A program made the position numbers and the translations under genes. This document shows, in pieces, positions 1-12,430 of a DNA stretch of 64,000 nt (position 1 is the first letter of the stretch; the number at the start of each line of letters is the position of its first letter). The notes beneath the pieces are model-generated. The model saw only the letters and a program-made list of their open reading frames with translations. It searched no databases and was not told where the DNA came from. Source of the stretch: Brachycybe producta. Taxonomy: Eukaryota > Arthropoda > Diplopoda > Playtdesmida > Andrognathidae. Location of the stretch: positions 6,664,890 to 6,728,889 of the forward strand of contig JAUPFP010000002.1 of the NCBI GenBank assembly GCA_036925085.1. The letters run 5' to 3'.

Positions 1-1
1 C

Positions 2-975
2 AAATACAGCACAATTTCACTTAATGAACTAGATTATGATACTGTCTTAAAAATTAATGCTCTTTCTGACTGTTTGGACAAATGGAGAGTTGAAGAAATT
101 GTAGAAGTCAAGTGGGAAAACACTTATTACCCAGCCAACATCATTCAATTTGGAGGTAAGCTATGTTTCAATACTGGTTTTCCCTTTGTTTATAATAGCC
201 ATCCTTTTTACAGTTTTTGGTCAATTCTTGACTATTTTTACATAATTTGTATTTTCATATTTTAGACAAATTATTATAATCTAATTTAATAAATATTATA
301 ATTATAATAATTATTGTACTTAATTTCAGTGTTATTTTTAATGTTTTTATAAATTTTAAAAATAGGTATTTCATTTTTCTGTAATACTAATTTATTTTTT
401 GTTAGCAATGATTGTTCAATTTGCAATTTACATTAACAAAAAAATGAAATAAGTGAAAATAAAAAACACCTAAAACTGCACCTTTAGTTTTTTTTGCACT
501 TCATATTTTCTATTTACTATTCTAAATATTATATTATAGGCACTACATAGTGTATATTCTATGTTAGTGGCAATATTATTTCTTTTAAACAGTATGATTT
601 TATACTCTTAAAAATTAATATCTTCAACAAAAAAAAATTTACTTGCACAAATTCTTAAACCTGCAACATTTTCATACTTCAAAGCAATTGACTTATTAAA
701 ACATTTAATTGTTTCAAAAGGGTGTACTTACTGAAGAGTAAGTATGTATTTTTTTAAATTAGAGTGAAGTTATGTTAATTACCCCTCAAAGTTTTTTATT
801 TTAAGAAATTTTTTATCTTCATGAATTATATTTTTTTATTTTTTAAACAAATAACTGTTGCTAATATAATAATAAAATTCTAATGTTCTAGTGCTTCTTA
901 GAATTAAATATTTACATATTTAACCTTTTTATTTGTACTATTTTTTATATTTACTTTTACATATGAAAATATTAA

Positions 976-1033
<58 letters not shown>

Positions 1034-1911
1034 ATAAACATATAATTTAAATTGCAGAAAACCGCAAAAGGCTTGAAAAAAATATCGAAGATTTAACAAA
1101 AGGAAAAATATTACAAGAAAATCTACCTATCATTCTTAAACATTGCAGTGGCCTAATTATGCAAAAAAAACAAATAATGACCAATTTAAGTAAGTAAATT
1201 AATTAAAACATGAATGGTTAACTAAATTGTAAACTAGTAAAATCAATTATTTAATATTTGGTCAATAATTACAGAGAAAATATCCAACATAGTGGCACAC
1301 TGGCTGGTCGTACAAACCCAAAGAAAACAACACAAAATCAGGATATGGTGGCTCTTCTAGCTGACATAACATCATCGAATACCAAAAAAAATTGCCAAAG
1401 TTGTGTTGATTATGAACGGAAAATAAAGCGCCAAAAAACGGAACTAAATTTACTTAACGAACAAATTGAAACTTTACAAAATGAAACAGAATTACTTAGG
1501 AAAAAGGTAAAAAAACAGAAAGACAAAAAAGAGGCTCTAAAATCCAAATTGAATGCAATAAAAAATGATGACTCCAGTTTCAACAATAGTGGAAGCCCCT
1601 CACGTCACATACTTATAGGAAAAAATGTTAAAGTTCCTGAATGCAAACTTGCACTATGTCGTTTGACGGAGTATAGCAAATACGTCAATGACTTATTGGT
1701 TGTCATATTCGGAAGAGAAAAATTGGGAAAAAGTGTACTAAAAGGTATCAAATGTGGTAGCACTAAAGAAGTCTTGGATCCAAATATGATTGAAGACATT
1801 GAATCTCATGTTGTTACAAAATTTAATGTTGCTAAGCAACTGGTTAGAACATCTATTAGGAATAAGCTTAATTCAGAAAGCAAGTTATTAATTAGCAAGA
1901 TGGGAAATTAA
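2..1911 (+). CDS. BEN-domain protein, 3' part (5' end outside window)
   Basis: Exons 2-155, 1058-1189 and 1277-1911 join in one frame to give the last 306 residues. The first exon is open to the window edge, so the start is missing. It carries a short motif (VEVKWEN..YYPANI) like the Tudor-like modules seen before some BEN domains. Exon 3 holds a lysine-rich coiled coil (from CVDYERKIKRQKTELN) and then a C-terminal BEN domain of about 90 residues (LIGKNVKVP, LLVVIFGREKLGKSV, and VLDPNMIEDI followed by a helix). BEN domains bind DNA or chromatin factors, so a nuclear role is inferred. The third acceptor must be the AG at 1275-1276 for the phase to fit. AATAAA-like motifs follow near 1973. The paralogue is not identified. 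Confidence 0.8.
968..1031. repeat. (ATT)n microsatellite
   Basis: About 21 ATT units lie in the second intron-side flank of the BEN gene, 27 bp before the exon at 1058. Confidence 0.95.
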
Positions 1912-2530
1912 GTGTGCTAATTAATTGATATTCAATATACATGTATCTGAAATCTATGATAACTATAAATATAATAAATGGTTGTAAATTTCTTGTGAAA
2001 CTTTACCAATGTGTAATTAAAAATAGCACATATAATTAAAAAATGTTTTCATTCATATTGTATACTAATTTTTTTACAATTGTCGTTTAATTGATCTATT
2101 TCAAATATTAATTTTTATAACATTTTTGTAATGTACATGATATTTGAAATTAAATTGTTTGCATTCTTTCCATGCAGTTCATTTTTATTATTGCAAAACA
2201 TGAATTTACATTGTAGAAGTGATCACATATCTGGAAAACTATAATATTTTGTACTTTTTTGTATATCTATAGCTACACATTGCAGGAAAAAAACCTTTCT
2301 ACAACTAGGTTCATACCTGACATTTTTTGCAGAAAAACTACATTTCTTTTCTACAGGTAATCTGCATAAACTTTACAGCTTAATAACTGTAGTGTTTTTG
2401 CAGTTTTTCTACAGAACAAAGGTGCCAATATTCCACAGAAAAACTGCAAACAACTGCAGTTTATGTCTGCAGTTTTTTTGCAGAAAAACTGTGTGTTTTT
2501 TTTTCAGAAATTCTACAGAAAATTTCCAGC
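1912..2530. other. AT-rich flank with GCAGAAAAAC-type short repeats
   Basis: This is non-coding sequence after the BEN gene. From about 2282 to 2520 it contains many direct and inverted copies of TTTTGCAGAAAAACT and CTACAG motifs, so the stretch can fold on itself. No gene is seen. The open frame on the minus strand at 2651-2409 crosses the start of the duplicated block and matches no family I recognise. Confidence 0.5.
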
Positions 2531-2969
2531 TGGGATTACTCACGAAATTCCTTTGTTCTTGATTTTGCGGAATTGCAGGTGAATTTAAAAATGTCGTTTG
2601 GGCAAATTTCTTGTTATAAAATCGTGCCGAACCAGCAATCTGCAAATTCATTAATAAATGTTACGATTATTAAATTGCACAACAACTACATGCGCAAGAG
2701 TTTTAACCGAGTATTTTGTATGAAATTTGTTTGAACAGACACCTTGAAGGCAAAGATGTCTTCCTGTAAGGTGTTTCATTCCTGACTTAAAAGTTAAAAT
2801 ATATTCAAAAGTACTTTGAATGTTTGGTGTTCTGTTCTAGTCTAAACTCACAATTAGACGAACATTTTCGTTTTAGGTTTTGTTTTTCAAAATACGAGAT
2901 CGAAACGAAAACAATATTACTTAATTTAAATATATAAATTTCGTTAAATTTATGTTGTACGAAATTTCG

Positions 2970-3701
2970 CTAAGTCCCTACAGTGCCGGCATTCTTAATA
3001 TTCATGTCTAATTTGAATTTTACCTTTTCATTCAACTTTGAGCAAAGATATATCCAATTCGCGATCAAGTAGAAATTTGAAATGGTTGTACAGAAAATAC
3101 ATATTCCTGGTAGGTCAATTTCCAGCAATCTTTGTAAGCCACCTTGGTATACAATTGTAGTTATTCTCGTACACAAAGAAAAGTGAAAAGTTGTAATGGT
3201 TATCGAGATGAGAAGAATATCAGCAAAAATGTCATTGAGAACTTGAATGCAGTTAGTTATTGCTTTTACTTTCTCGAAAAAAATGTTCACTTGACAGTAA
3301 ACGTCGTCTTCGCTGTCATTATCAGTTTTTTCCATTGCAAATTTCTCGGCTTCTTCGATTGTAACGTATAAAGAAAAGTTGAGAATGTAAGCAAGTACAA
3401 CAAACTGATTCATACAAATTGCAATTAGCGTTTGAATTATCATGAGAAAATATGCGGATGGTTCACTCATAACATCAGGTACTATGAAGGAGAAAATGAA
3501 TTCCGTAATATTTGACAAAAATGCCAGCAGCATCATTTTTCTTGTTTTATTTCGAATCTTTTTCTGAGTTATTTCCATGATATTCAGTTTTGTTAATGTT
3601 ACCATTGCTGCTTGAAATTCAGCCTCTTTTTTAGAAATGATTACGAAAAGAATGGAATGTTTCATAAAAGATGACAATGCAGTTATAATCATAGATTCCA
3701 T
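2970..3701 (-). pseudogene. Gustatory-receptor-like gene, copy A (5' part damaged)
   Basis: A 243-residue open frame is nearly identical to the C-terminal three quarters of copy B at 9374-8421. Shared features are several hydrophobic segments, the helix around NCIQVLNDIFADILL and the ending CSKLNEKVKFKLDMNI. Compared with copy B, a net 70 bp is missing at about 3750, removing one predicted membrane segment and shifting the upstream frame, so the ATG equivalent to copy B's start no longer reads through. The gene is therefore probably decaying, unless it now starts at the internal ATG at 3701. The family call is as uncertain as for copy B. Confidence 0.55.
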
Positions 3702-4013
3702 TACAAAGAAATAACAATCTGAATTAGTAAAAAGTATCAGTATTAAACATTGATTGTTTTTTTGGTATTTTTTGGTTGGTTTCTTGGGTGAGGAAAGATA
3801 TACATCAGAAAATATAATGGAAAAATTCCATGTTTAACAGTGAACGTATTCATCTTTCTGGTTTACGACAATTTTGTTTCTGACTAACTCTTTTCTGTTA
3901 GTTTTTGTCGTCATTAGCAATATATTGTAGCACCAAAAACGAACACGGCTATGTTTGAGAATACCTACATTATTACAAATTCTATATGAATTTGAGCAAT
4001 TGATCTTATCGCC

Positions 4014-4291
4014 AAGGGTTGGAGGTGGAGGCTAGCAGTGACGTGTATGTTGCGGAAAAAGTATAAACAAATGAGCGATTAAATAGCAAAAAAACATATG
4101 CAATTGTAGCAGTTAACAGAAGCGGAACGGAGCGCAAAAACAATTTAAAATAAACTATATCAATTTAATCCATTGTTCGCCATTTCTAAACTCTTTTCTT
4201 TATGCTCCATTCTACTCCAAATGAATATGCTTTATGCTATTTAATCGTTACCTTGCTCGTCACAATTAGCCTCCACCTCCAACCATCGACG
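4014..4291. mobile_element. TIR element (MITE), copy in unit A
   Basis: The ends GGTTGGAGGTGGAGGCTA and its inverted complement lie at about 4019 and 4285. The same element sits at the matching place in unit B (about 9575-9825), so it was present before the duplication. It has no coding capacity. Confidence 0.7.
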
Positions 4292-5143
4292 TAGTCCGAT
4301 TTTGAATCATCCCAATAGGAACCTTGTACACATTGCGACAATTCAACTAGCCTATGCCAAGAAACAAAGCCATTTTCTATTGAAAGTCCTGGCTGTTTCA
4401 ATGTTTCTATAGACTATAATGTACATTTGTATTCATGTACAATTGTACATTTTCAAAGTAAATATTTAATTAAATATCTTCTCATTGATCCCATTGTAAC
4501 CAGGGTTACACGGTGACAAAATATTTGTTTGCGGTTTGTAATTTTCTAAATGAAAATTAATTATTGCCAAACATAATGAACAAAATCAGTGTAACAGTGT
4601 AGAGCCCTTGTTACGGGACTCATTTCTAGATCCTCTTAGTTTGGAGTAGATACCGCCTAACGCTGAGAGAGTATGTGATTTAGGACTGATTCTGAATAGT
4701 GCCGAGGTCGTTTCCTTTGGTAATTCCTGTGAACGCAATTGGCGAGAAGAGAAAGAATGATAACAAGCGAGACGAATACACGTTGACAATGTTACTGACT
4801 TTAATTTATCCAACCGATAAATACATCAAAGTAGAGAAGAGTTATGACTGTGGCGTTGCTTAGCCATCAGACTATTGAATGAGTTATTTCATATTTCAAT
4901 ATCAGAGAATTGACCAAGACCTTTATACCTAGGGCCTGTGTGCACCTACACAGGTGCACCCATGCCCAAGCGACTGTGCCTTGATGGGTATCCATCTGCT
5001 GACACCGGAACCAGGATGTGATTTATGCTTTGGGGTCTTAGGAGGTAGAGAAAAGGGGCACTTGGGGTACGAGGGACGTACCCCAAGGCTATGGTAATAC
5101 AGGGAAGCCGAAATACAGGGTGTTACATGAGTATACGTATAAT

Positions 5144-5428
5144 TAGTGTTGCGACAAATTACTTCTCAAAGTAATTCTTTACAATTACTAATTATCTAAG
5201 TTGTAAAATTACTTAATTACAATTGCTTACTTTTCCGAAGCATTAGTTACTTTCCACCATCATAAACAAATGTGATTTGAACGCGTAATTAAAAAAAATA
5301 GTTGCATTTTTCATTAGAATAAGTTAATTAAAATTACAGATGACACAAGTTTTAATTGTAAACTGGTGAATTACTAGTTACGGTATGGTAATTCTCATTA
5401 CCTTTTGACAAATTACTTCCCAAGACTG
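5144..5428. mobile_element. hAT-like MITE, unit A
   Basis: It starts TAGTGTTGCGACAAATTACT and ends AATTACTTCCCAAGACTG, imperfect inverted ends of the CAGTGTTG...AATTACT type common in hAT elements. The interior is AT-rich (ATTAC/GTAAT runs). The right flank is shared with the unit B copy, so insertion predates the duplication. No clear 8-bp target duplication is visible. Confidence 0.65.
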
Positions 5429-5690
5429 GTTCATTATTGAAACTCTTTAATTACGTTACCAATGTCGCCGTAAGTTCCGTAACAGAGTAGTGGAAGACAA
5501 TTAGGTGGAAAGTTTTGAAGACATATGCTGTTCAATCAGGAAGTCGTGAAGTGGTGATCCGATCTACAAATATTTATAAATGTCGTGATGCTAGTATAGA
5601 AGAATGCATCAAAATATGGTTTTAAGTTGTTTATACCTATGAATATGTGAATAATAGATTCATGGTTGGAGCTGCTGGGGAATATTTCGG

Positions 5691-8004
5691 TATATATTAG
5701 CCATTTATTCAATGTTTGGACGACTTTGTTTACAATAATAATTTATTCATGCTAGAAATCAATATACATGAAAATCCTAAGGGAATGTAACAATGTTTTA
5801 AAATATTTGTTTTGATATTGTATATTTTTTTTCTCAACATAAGAGAAGAAAACAAACAAATACCACCCACTTACAAAATAAATAAAGAAGTGGGTGGTGT
5901 TTATATGAAAAGTGTGAAAACACCCACCTACTTTCATATAAAACATTGCAATAATGGAGTAATGTATCCGATCAAAGAATGAACTTAATACTTACTTGCT
6001 CAATAAATGGAGGGTTCAGAGGTAAAGTGAACCAAATCCATTTTTTGCCCATTTTGTATTAAGATGGGTTTGGTACATTTTAAAAATCATATTTTTTTGA
6101 GAAAGAGTGAACCAAGTAACAGGAGGCTTTTTTTAGGTTTGTGTGGGCTTTGCATGTACTTGTGAAAAGATATATGTTGAACCTTTTGTTACCTGAAGTG
6201 GCCTCTTGTTGGATATTTCGGGGTCTTGTTTCTGGAACACACCTGTTGATTCGGACAAAGTAAATAATTATACACGAAGAGACAGCGAAATGATTAAAAT
6301 TTAAAACACTTTTATTTGCAACCTCACAATCACAACAACGATAAAAATATTTGAATAGATTAAACTTGTGATGTCTATGGGCCCATAAACGTAGATGTTC
6401 TGTAAGTAGAAATGGACCAAGATTGTTCTGGTGTCCGACACCTTATACTCTCGGGTTCAGGTATACCTCAAAAAGAGTATCCCGGCACTGAAGTGGCTGG
6501 TCACCTTTCAGGTCTTTGACATATCACTCATTAACAAGGCAAGGAGGGCATTGAGGTCGGACAGGTGAGGTGCCAATTGAGGGAGTGGCAGGGAAGGGAT
6601 GCTTAAGGCTCCCTGACAGGCAGGGTGGTACAATTGAGTCAGTGAAAGTTGGATTGCAGCTTCAGAAAAATAAATAGCAACCAAAATGCAATTATTAACG
6701 TTTTTCTACTTTACTACTTTTATCAAATTTATGTTAATATTAAGTAAATTACATAATTTTATTTTCATGTTTATATCTTTTAAGGTGGCCATTCACAATG
6801 GGATCTGAACTGACAGAGATCGCTGATCTGATCTCATGTCAGTCCATATCCGTCCCCTTTTAGCCATTAACGTACGTAGAGATCAGATCTGACGGGTCTC
6901 AAGAAGTTTTTCGAATTTTTTTTTTCATTTATCACTATGCTCTTTTTTTCAGATCCCACGGATCCCAAGACTGCTGTCAGTCCAGATCTTTTTTTTCAAA
7001 ATTTTTCGCAGATTTGGACTGACGGATGTCATTCCGTGAGCCCATTGACGATGGGATCAATGGCGGGGGTGGACTAACAGTCCAGATCCGTCAGTCTATT
7101 TCCCATCGTGAATAACCACCTTTTTACGACAGTTAGAAATTGACACAAGTTTAAGCGGATAATAAATTTTGTCAATAAAAAGTTTTATTTTGAAAGATAA
7201 CATGAAAATACTATTAAGTCATTTAGCACGGTTCTAGTTTCTAATACACGTTCAGTTTCTTCTTAAATGTTTTGCATGGTTTCAAAGTGGTCTTTGTGTC
7301 AAAGAAAAACTAGTGGTAGGGATCGACCGCCTTTCGGATACAAAAGTTAAAAGTTGTTGAAAAAGCTGCATGAATACACAGCAACCACAGCCCAACCATC
7401 TGTGGCCTCATTTTACAGTCAAATAGTGTTCATAAAATGGTTTGTGTGCTTAAGGTTCTTTGTGTTCCTCCTGAAAAACAAAATTACCTAAGTTCGAAAC
7501 TAGTTAATGTTCATAACAAAACATCATATAGGCTATATTTGTGATTGCAACCGATGCAAATTGTTACCGATGTATTTTATTTAATGAGAGTTTATGGTTT
7601 AGTTAGTTTGGGAGGTGATGATGATTAATGATCTGTATCGTTCCATTGACATCGATATGGATCAGAGTTAATTTTAATTTCTTTGTTTTTAACAAAATAA
7701 TGCACGAGAACATCCTTAAAAGAAAATGACGCGTGAGCTGAACTGTTAACGACGTTAACAAAGTCCACAAGCCACTGTATTACCTAATATACAAAAACTT
7801 AAATCAGCAATTATTAGGTACTAATGCATTTATTTGCAATTTATTCACGGTAATGATGAAAAGTCCTTCGATGTTCTCAAATTTTCCAAACTGTAGTTTG
7901 ACTGGTTTCAAGAGAAGTGTCACATAATGCAAGAGAATATTCATGAGTGCCTGTAATGTAAAAGAAAGTCATTTGTTAAAACAGCCCACATGCCTGTAAG
8001 TGGT
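5691..8004. other. Spacer between duplication units
   Basis: I see no gene. It holds a hairpin at 5862-5898 (arms ACCACCCACTT / AAGTGGGTGGT), a GC-richer stretch at about 6400-6640 of unknown kind, a MITE at 6784-7122, and decayed matches to the AAAGTGGTC-type MITE ends near 7280-7440. Confidence 0.5.
6784..7122. mobile_element. TIR element (MITE), about 340 bp
   Basis: The left end AAGGTGGCCATTCACAATGG and the inverted right end AAGGTGGTTATTCACGATGG match at most positions. The interior also carries inverted GATCTGA/TCAGATC-type motifs and no coding sequence. The T/A-rich flanks make the exact target duplication ambiguous. Confidence 0.75.
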
Positions 8005-8420
8005 TGTTACCCACGAAATTCCTTTGTTCTTGATTTTGCGGAATTGCAGGTGAATTTAAAAATGTCGTTTGGGCAAATTTCTTGTTATAAAATCGTGCCG
8101 AACCAGCAATCTTCAAATTCATTAATAAATGTTACGATTATTAAATTGCACAACAACTACATGCAAGAGTTTTAACCGAGTATTTTGTATGAAATTTGTT
8201 TGAACAGACACCTTGAAGGCATAGATGTCTTCCTGACTTAAAAGTTAAAATATATTCAAAAGTACTTTGAATGTTTGGTGTTCTGTTCTAGTCTAAACTC
8301 ACTATTAGACGAACATTTTCGTTTTAGGTTTTGTTTTTCAAAATACGAGATCGAAACGAAAACAATATTACTTAATTTAATTATATAAATTTCGTTAAAT
8401 TTATGTTGTACGAAATTTCG

Positions 8421-9374
8421 CTAAGTCCCTACAGTGCCGGTATTCTTAATATTCATGTCTAATTTGAATTTTACCTTTTCATTCAACTTTGAGCAAGAAT
8501 ATATCCAATTCGCGATCAAGTAGAAATTTGAAATGGTTTTACAGAACATACATATTCCTGGTAGGTCAATTTCCAGCAATCTTTGTAAGCCACCTTGGTA
8601 TACAGTTGTAGTTATTCTCGTACACAAAGAAAAGTGAAAAGTTGTAATGGTTATCGAGATGAGAAGAATATCAGCAAAAATGTCATTGAGAACTTGAATG
8701 CAGTTAGTTATTGCTTTTACTTTCGCGAAAAAAATGTTCACTTGACAGTAAACGTCGTCTTCGCTGTCATTATCAGTTTTTTCCATTGCAATTTTTTCAG
8801 CTTCTTCGATTGTAACGTATAAAGAAAAGTTGAGAATGTAAGCAAGTACAACAAACTGATTCATACAAACTGCAATTAGCATTTCAATTATCAAGGTAAT
8901 ATATGCGGTTGCTCGTGTAATAAGAATAGGTATTACGAAGAAGAAAATTATTTCCATAATATTTGACAAAAATGCAAGCAGCATCATTTTTATTGTTTTG
9001 TTTCGAATCTTTTTCTGAGTTAATTCTGTGATAGTCAATTTTTTTAAAGTGACCATTGCTGCATGAAATTCAGCCGCCTTTTTCGAAATGATTACGAAAA
9101 GAATGGAATTTTTCATATAAGCTGACACGGCAATCATAGCCGTAGTTTCCATTACAAAGAAATAACAATCGGAATTAGTAAAAAGTATCGGTGTTAAACA
9201 TAGCGTAAATAGATCTTGTAGAAAACGTGTCATTGCTATTACAACCGCTACTTTTGTCATTGTCTTCCACAAGATTGTTTTTTTGGTATTTTTTGGTTGG
9301 TTTCTTGGGTGAGGAAAGATATACATCAGAAAATATAATGGAAAAATTCCATTTTTAACAGAGAACGTATTCAT
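8421..9374 (-). CDS. Gustatory-receptor-like membrane protein, copy B
   Basis: An uninterrupted 317-residue ORF begins at an ATG (MNTFSVKNG) and has about six hydrophobic segments. An acidic loop (EKTDNDSEDDVYC) precedes a long helix with NCIQVLNDIFADILL and then a membrane segment. This order, with a Leu-Asn-x-x-Phe motif before a penultimate membrane helix and a final CSKLNEKV stretch, resembles arthropod gustatory receptors, seven-transmembrane ligand-gated cation channels of chemosensory cells. The family's closing TYxxxxxQF motif is absent, so a short last exon may be missing; a possible donor lies at the ACT/GTAGGG near the stop, but I could not find the exon. Another type of multi-pass protein remains possible. 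Confidence 0.5.
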   Translation of the reverse strand: MNTFSVKNGIFPLYFLMYIFPHPRNQPKNTKKTILWKTMTKVAVVIAMTRFLQDLFTLCLTPILFTNSDCYFFVMETTAMIAVSAYMKNSILFVIISKKAAEFHAAMVTLKKLTITELTQKKIRNKTIKMMLLAFLSNIMEIIFFFVIPILITRATAYITLIIEMLIAVCMNQFVVLAYILNFSLYVTIEEAEKIAMEKTDNDSEDDVYCQVNIFFAKVKAITNCIQVLNDIFADILLISITITTFHFSLCTRITTTVYQGGLQRLLEIDLPGICMFCKTISNFYLIANWIYSCSKLNEKVKFKLDMNIKNTGTVGT

Positions 9375-9574
9375 CTTTCTGGTTTACGACAATTTTGTTT
9401 CTAACAAACTTTTTTCAGTTAGTTTTTGTCGTCTTTAGCAATATTGTACTACCAAAAACGAACACGGCTATGTTTGAAAATACCTAAATTATTACGATTT
9501 TATATGAATTTCAGCAATTGATCTCATTGGAAATGTCTATTGGCACAAATAAACGGCTCTGGTATCCGTCTGGG

Positions 9575-9825
9575 CCGATTCTAACTTGGACGACACCAAG
9601 GGTTGGAGGTGGAGGCTAACAGTGATGTAAACGTTACGAGAGAAAAAAAGTATAAACAAATGAGCAGTTAAATAGTGAGAAGCATATGAAATTGTAGCAG
9701 ATTAGTAGATGCGGAACGGAGCGCAAAACAAAGAATTTATAAATGGAGCGGTGTGATGACGTGCACGTTGCTGTTAGCCTCCATCTCCAACCATCGGCGT
9801 CGTCCCAATTGGAACATCTTCTGAA
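9575..9825. mobile_element. TIR element (MITE), copy in unit B
   Basis: The left end reads GGACGACACCAAGGGTTGG and the inverted right end GGGACGACGCCGATGGTTGG. Both continue into GGAGGCTAACAG-like sequence, giving inverted ends of about 40 bp. It is the same element as at 4014-4291. Confidence 0.75.
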
Positions 9826-10109
9826 GAGCTAAACTACCTTGTATTATTGTATACAATGCGAGAATTCAACTATTCCAAGGAACAAAGGCATTTTCAATTG
9901 AAAGTCCTGGCTGTTTCAATGTTTCTATAAAGTATAGACTATAATGTACATTTGTATTCATGTACATATTCAAAGTAAATATTTAATTGAATATTTTCTC
10001 ATTGATCACTTGTAACCAGGGTTACACAGTGTGTTTGGCAAAATATTTGTTAGCAGTAGTTTGTAATTTTCTAAATGAAAATTAATTATTGCCAAACATA
10101 ATGAAAAAA

Positions 10110-11419
10110 ATGTTTTTTCAGTCTCAATACTGTGCTCCACACCTTGCACCACACTATATTAAGAGTCCTTTGTTTGCATTTGATGCTGGATTTTTTTTGG
10201 CAAGTGCATACAATTTGCTGACCACCTTTTGTTTAGGATCTAGCTTGTTATACATTTTGTTGCATAAATAAAATTGCTAGATAATGTTGTCTAAACGTAT
10301 AGCTTTCGGATCTTTTTTAGCTATGTACTAACGGTCAATTCTGGTTTGTTTTCCATTCTTTGGTTATAATTTTTTTACTCTTTTTAACTATACTTGCTTA
10401 TGTTCTCAACGCCCAGAGTTGTCAAGTCACAATTGACGGTTTGCACGAAACGTCGTTAATCATTACTTAGAACTTGTTACTTGCCTCTCCTTAAGATGAA
10501 GCTTGTGTCATCAGAGATGTTGACATAAATTTAGGCTTGTCATTTTATCTGAAAAAAGGAGATATAAATTATAATAACAAAAGATTGCAAGAACCCTTTT
10601 GTTTAAATTTCGAAAACATTTGTTATCATCTCTTTTCTTTCAGAGTAAATGACACAATACTAAATTTGTTGTCAACGCCTTTGGCGTCACAAGCTTCATT
10701 TTATGATTAGGCGACTACAGTTGCTTGTTGAGTTTGTCAGAGGAAGAAAGCTAAGAAAACTTTACGTTAAGCTAAGAGAGATATGTTTTAGTCAAATTTT
10801 ATTATATTTTTTTTGTATTTATAAAAATCACGAACATATACATGTAACTTGGCAATCATCCATTTTAAATACAGCTTGAGTGTACACTAAACGACAAATA
10901 GAAAAAAATATATATGAACATGGCAAGAAAATAACCAATATTTATTTCACCTTCACGCATATTTCATAAAAAAGGGGTTCAAATTCGTTTCAGTGATTTA
11001 GCTTTAAATTTGTTTGCATTGTTTGTGGAGTTTTCGTAGTTTTTTCATTGCTTGTTTATCTGTTCTGATGAGGTACAATTTACGATTGAAGTTGTAACTG
11101 TCTAGTACGACATTAGTTGGTTGGGGCAATTTTCCGACAATCAGTAAGCGTTGACCTGTTGAATGAAAACAAAAAATTGGTGAAAAACAATAGAAGAAAT
11201 TTCATGATTATTATCGATATTACCTTTTTTGAGAAAGTTGCAAGAACATACTGGTACAATGGTGTAGTTAGCAAACCTATTTATCCTTTGAAAATTCTCG
11301 AGGCTCCTGTGTGCGTTTCTAAGCAACTTCATTCTGCGTGTGTTCTCGTTGCGAATCTCTGCTACTATCGCTGCGTTTGCAAATGGAACAGGCGTAAATA
11401 ATGATTACATTGTTATTAT
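10110..11419. other. Unit B-specific sequence with a foldback repeat
   Basis: I see no recognisable gene; open frames of 60-94 codons here have no family features. At 10487-10713 lies a foldback repeat whose ends read AAGATGAAGCTTGTG and CACAAGCTTCATTTTATGA. Fragments of the same family occur at about 22862-23030, 25185-25235 and 38578-38680. Confidence 0.5.
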
Positions 11420-11848
11420 CAGTGTTGGTACTAATTCCTTATCAAAGTAATTCAATTACAACTAAGAATTACATCTAAATTGTAAAATAAATTAATTACA
11501 ATTGATCATTTTTCCAAAGCATTAGTTACTTAATAATTAGGAATCAGGTGATAGAGAAAAAGGTCGGCCATCCCGGTTGTGTGTGGGGGGGGGGCAAAAA
11601 CAAAATAAATATCTATTTAGCGATCTTACCATAAATCCCAAGGAGTTTGAGAACATAAATAGTTTAAAATTCATAAACAAATGTGATTTGAAAGCGTAAT
11701 TAAGTAGTAATTGCATTTTTCATTAGATAAGTTAATTAAAATTACAAATGACACAAGTTTCAATTATAATCTGGTGAGTTACTAATTACTGAAAAAGTAA
11801 TTTAATTACTGTAATTCATTACTTTTGGCAAATTACTTCCCAACACTG
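11420..11848. mobile_element. hAT-like MITE, unit B, with internal insertion
   Basis: It starts CAGTGTTGG and ends CCAACACTG and is otherwise like 5144-5428. About 140 bp of unrelated sequence, including a G10 run near 11586, interrupts it at roughly 11533-11675. Confidence 0.7.
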
Positions 11849-11989
11849 ATTCATTATTGAAACTCTTTTAATTGCATTACCAATGTCACCGTAACAGAGT
11901 AGAGGAAGGAAATTCGGTGGAAATTCTTGAAGACATGCTGGGCAATCAGGAAGTCGTGAAGTGATCCGATCTACAAATATACATACAGT

Positions 11990-11994
11990 ATTAT

Positions 11995-12026
<32 letters not shown>

Positions 12027-12108
12027 TATATAAATATATATATATATAAATATATAAATATATATAAATATATATATAAAAATATAAAAATATATAAATA
12101 TATATATA

Positions 12109-12172
<64 letters not shown>

Positions 12173-12316
12173 TATATATATATTTATATATTTATATATA
12201 TATTTATATATTTATATATATATTTATATATTTATATATATATATATATATATAAATATATATATATAAATATATAAATATATATATAAATATATAAATA
12301 TATATATAAATATATA

Positions 12317-12366
<50 letters not shown>

Positions 12367-12378
12367 TATAAATATATA
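11990..12378. repeat. Long (TA)n / TATAAATA array
   Basis: Almost 390 bp consist only of A and T in TATATA and TATAAATA patterns. Long open frames across it on both strands (Y/I-rich) are products of the repeat, not genes. Confidence 0.95.
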
Positions 12379-12430
12379 AATTCAAATTGTTTATACCTGT
12401 GAATAATGGATTCATGGTTGGAGCTGCAGG

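Larger units (their letters stand above)
2531..5690. repeat. Tandem duplication, unit A
   Basis: Sequence from about 2531 to 4587 matches 8005 to 10109 in the same orientation, and 5144-5690 matches the ends of 11420-12430. Each unit carries the receptor-like gene, a TIR element ending in GGTTGGAGGTGGAGGCTA, and an hAT-like MITE. Unit-specific sequence (4588-5143 here) separates the two matching blocks. Between 4920 and 5130 is a GC-richer stretch ending in ACAGGGTGTTACA, perhaps an unrecognised dispersed repeat. Confidence 0.85.
8005..12430. repeat. Tandem duplication, unit B
   Basis: This is the second unit of the duplication that begins at 2531. It is longer than unit A because of extra sequence at 10110-11419, an insert of about 140 bp within the hAT-like MITE, and the AT array at 11990-12378. 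It carries the intact receptor-like ORF. Confidence 0.85.

Noticed and set aside
6400-6640. Possible larger retroelement end in the GC-richer stretch
   Set aside because: I found no defined ends, target duplication or coding remnant, so only an unclassified repeat can be supported.
10089-10271. 60-codon plus-strand frame after unit B
   Set aside because: It lies at the edge of the duplicated block, has no family features and shows no conservation in unit A.
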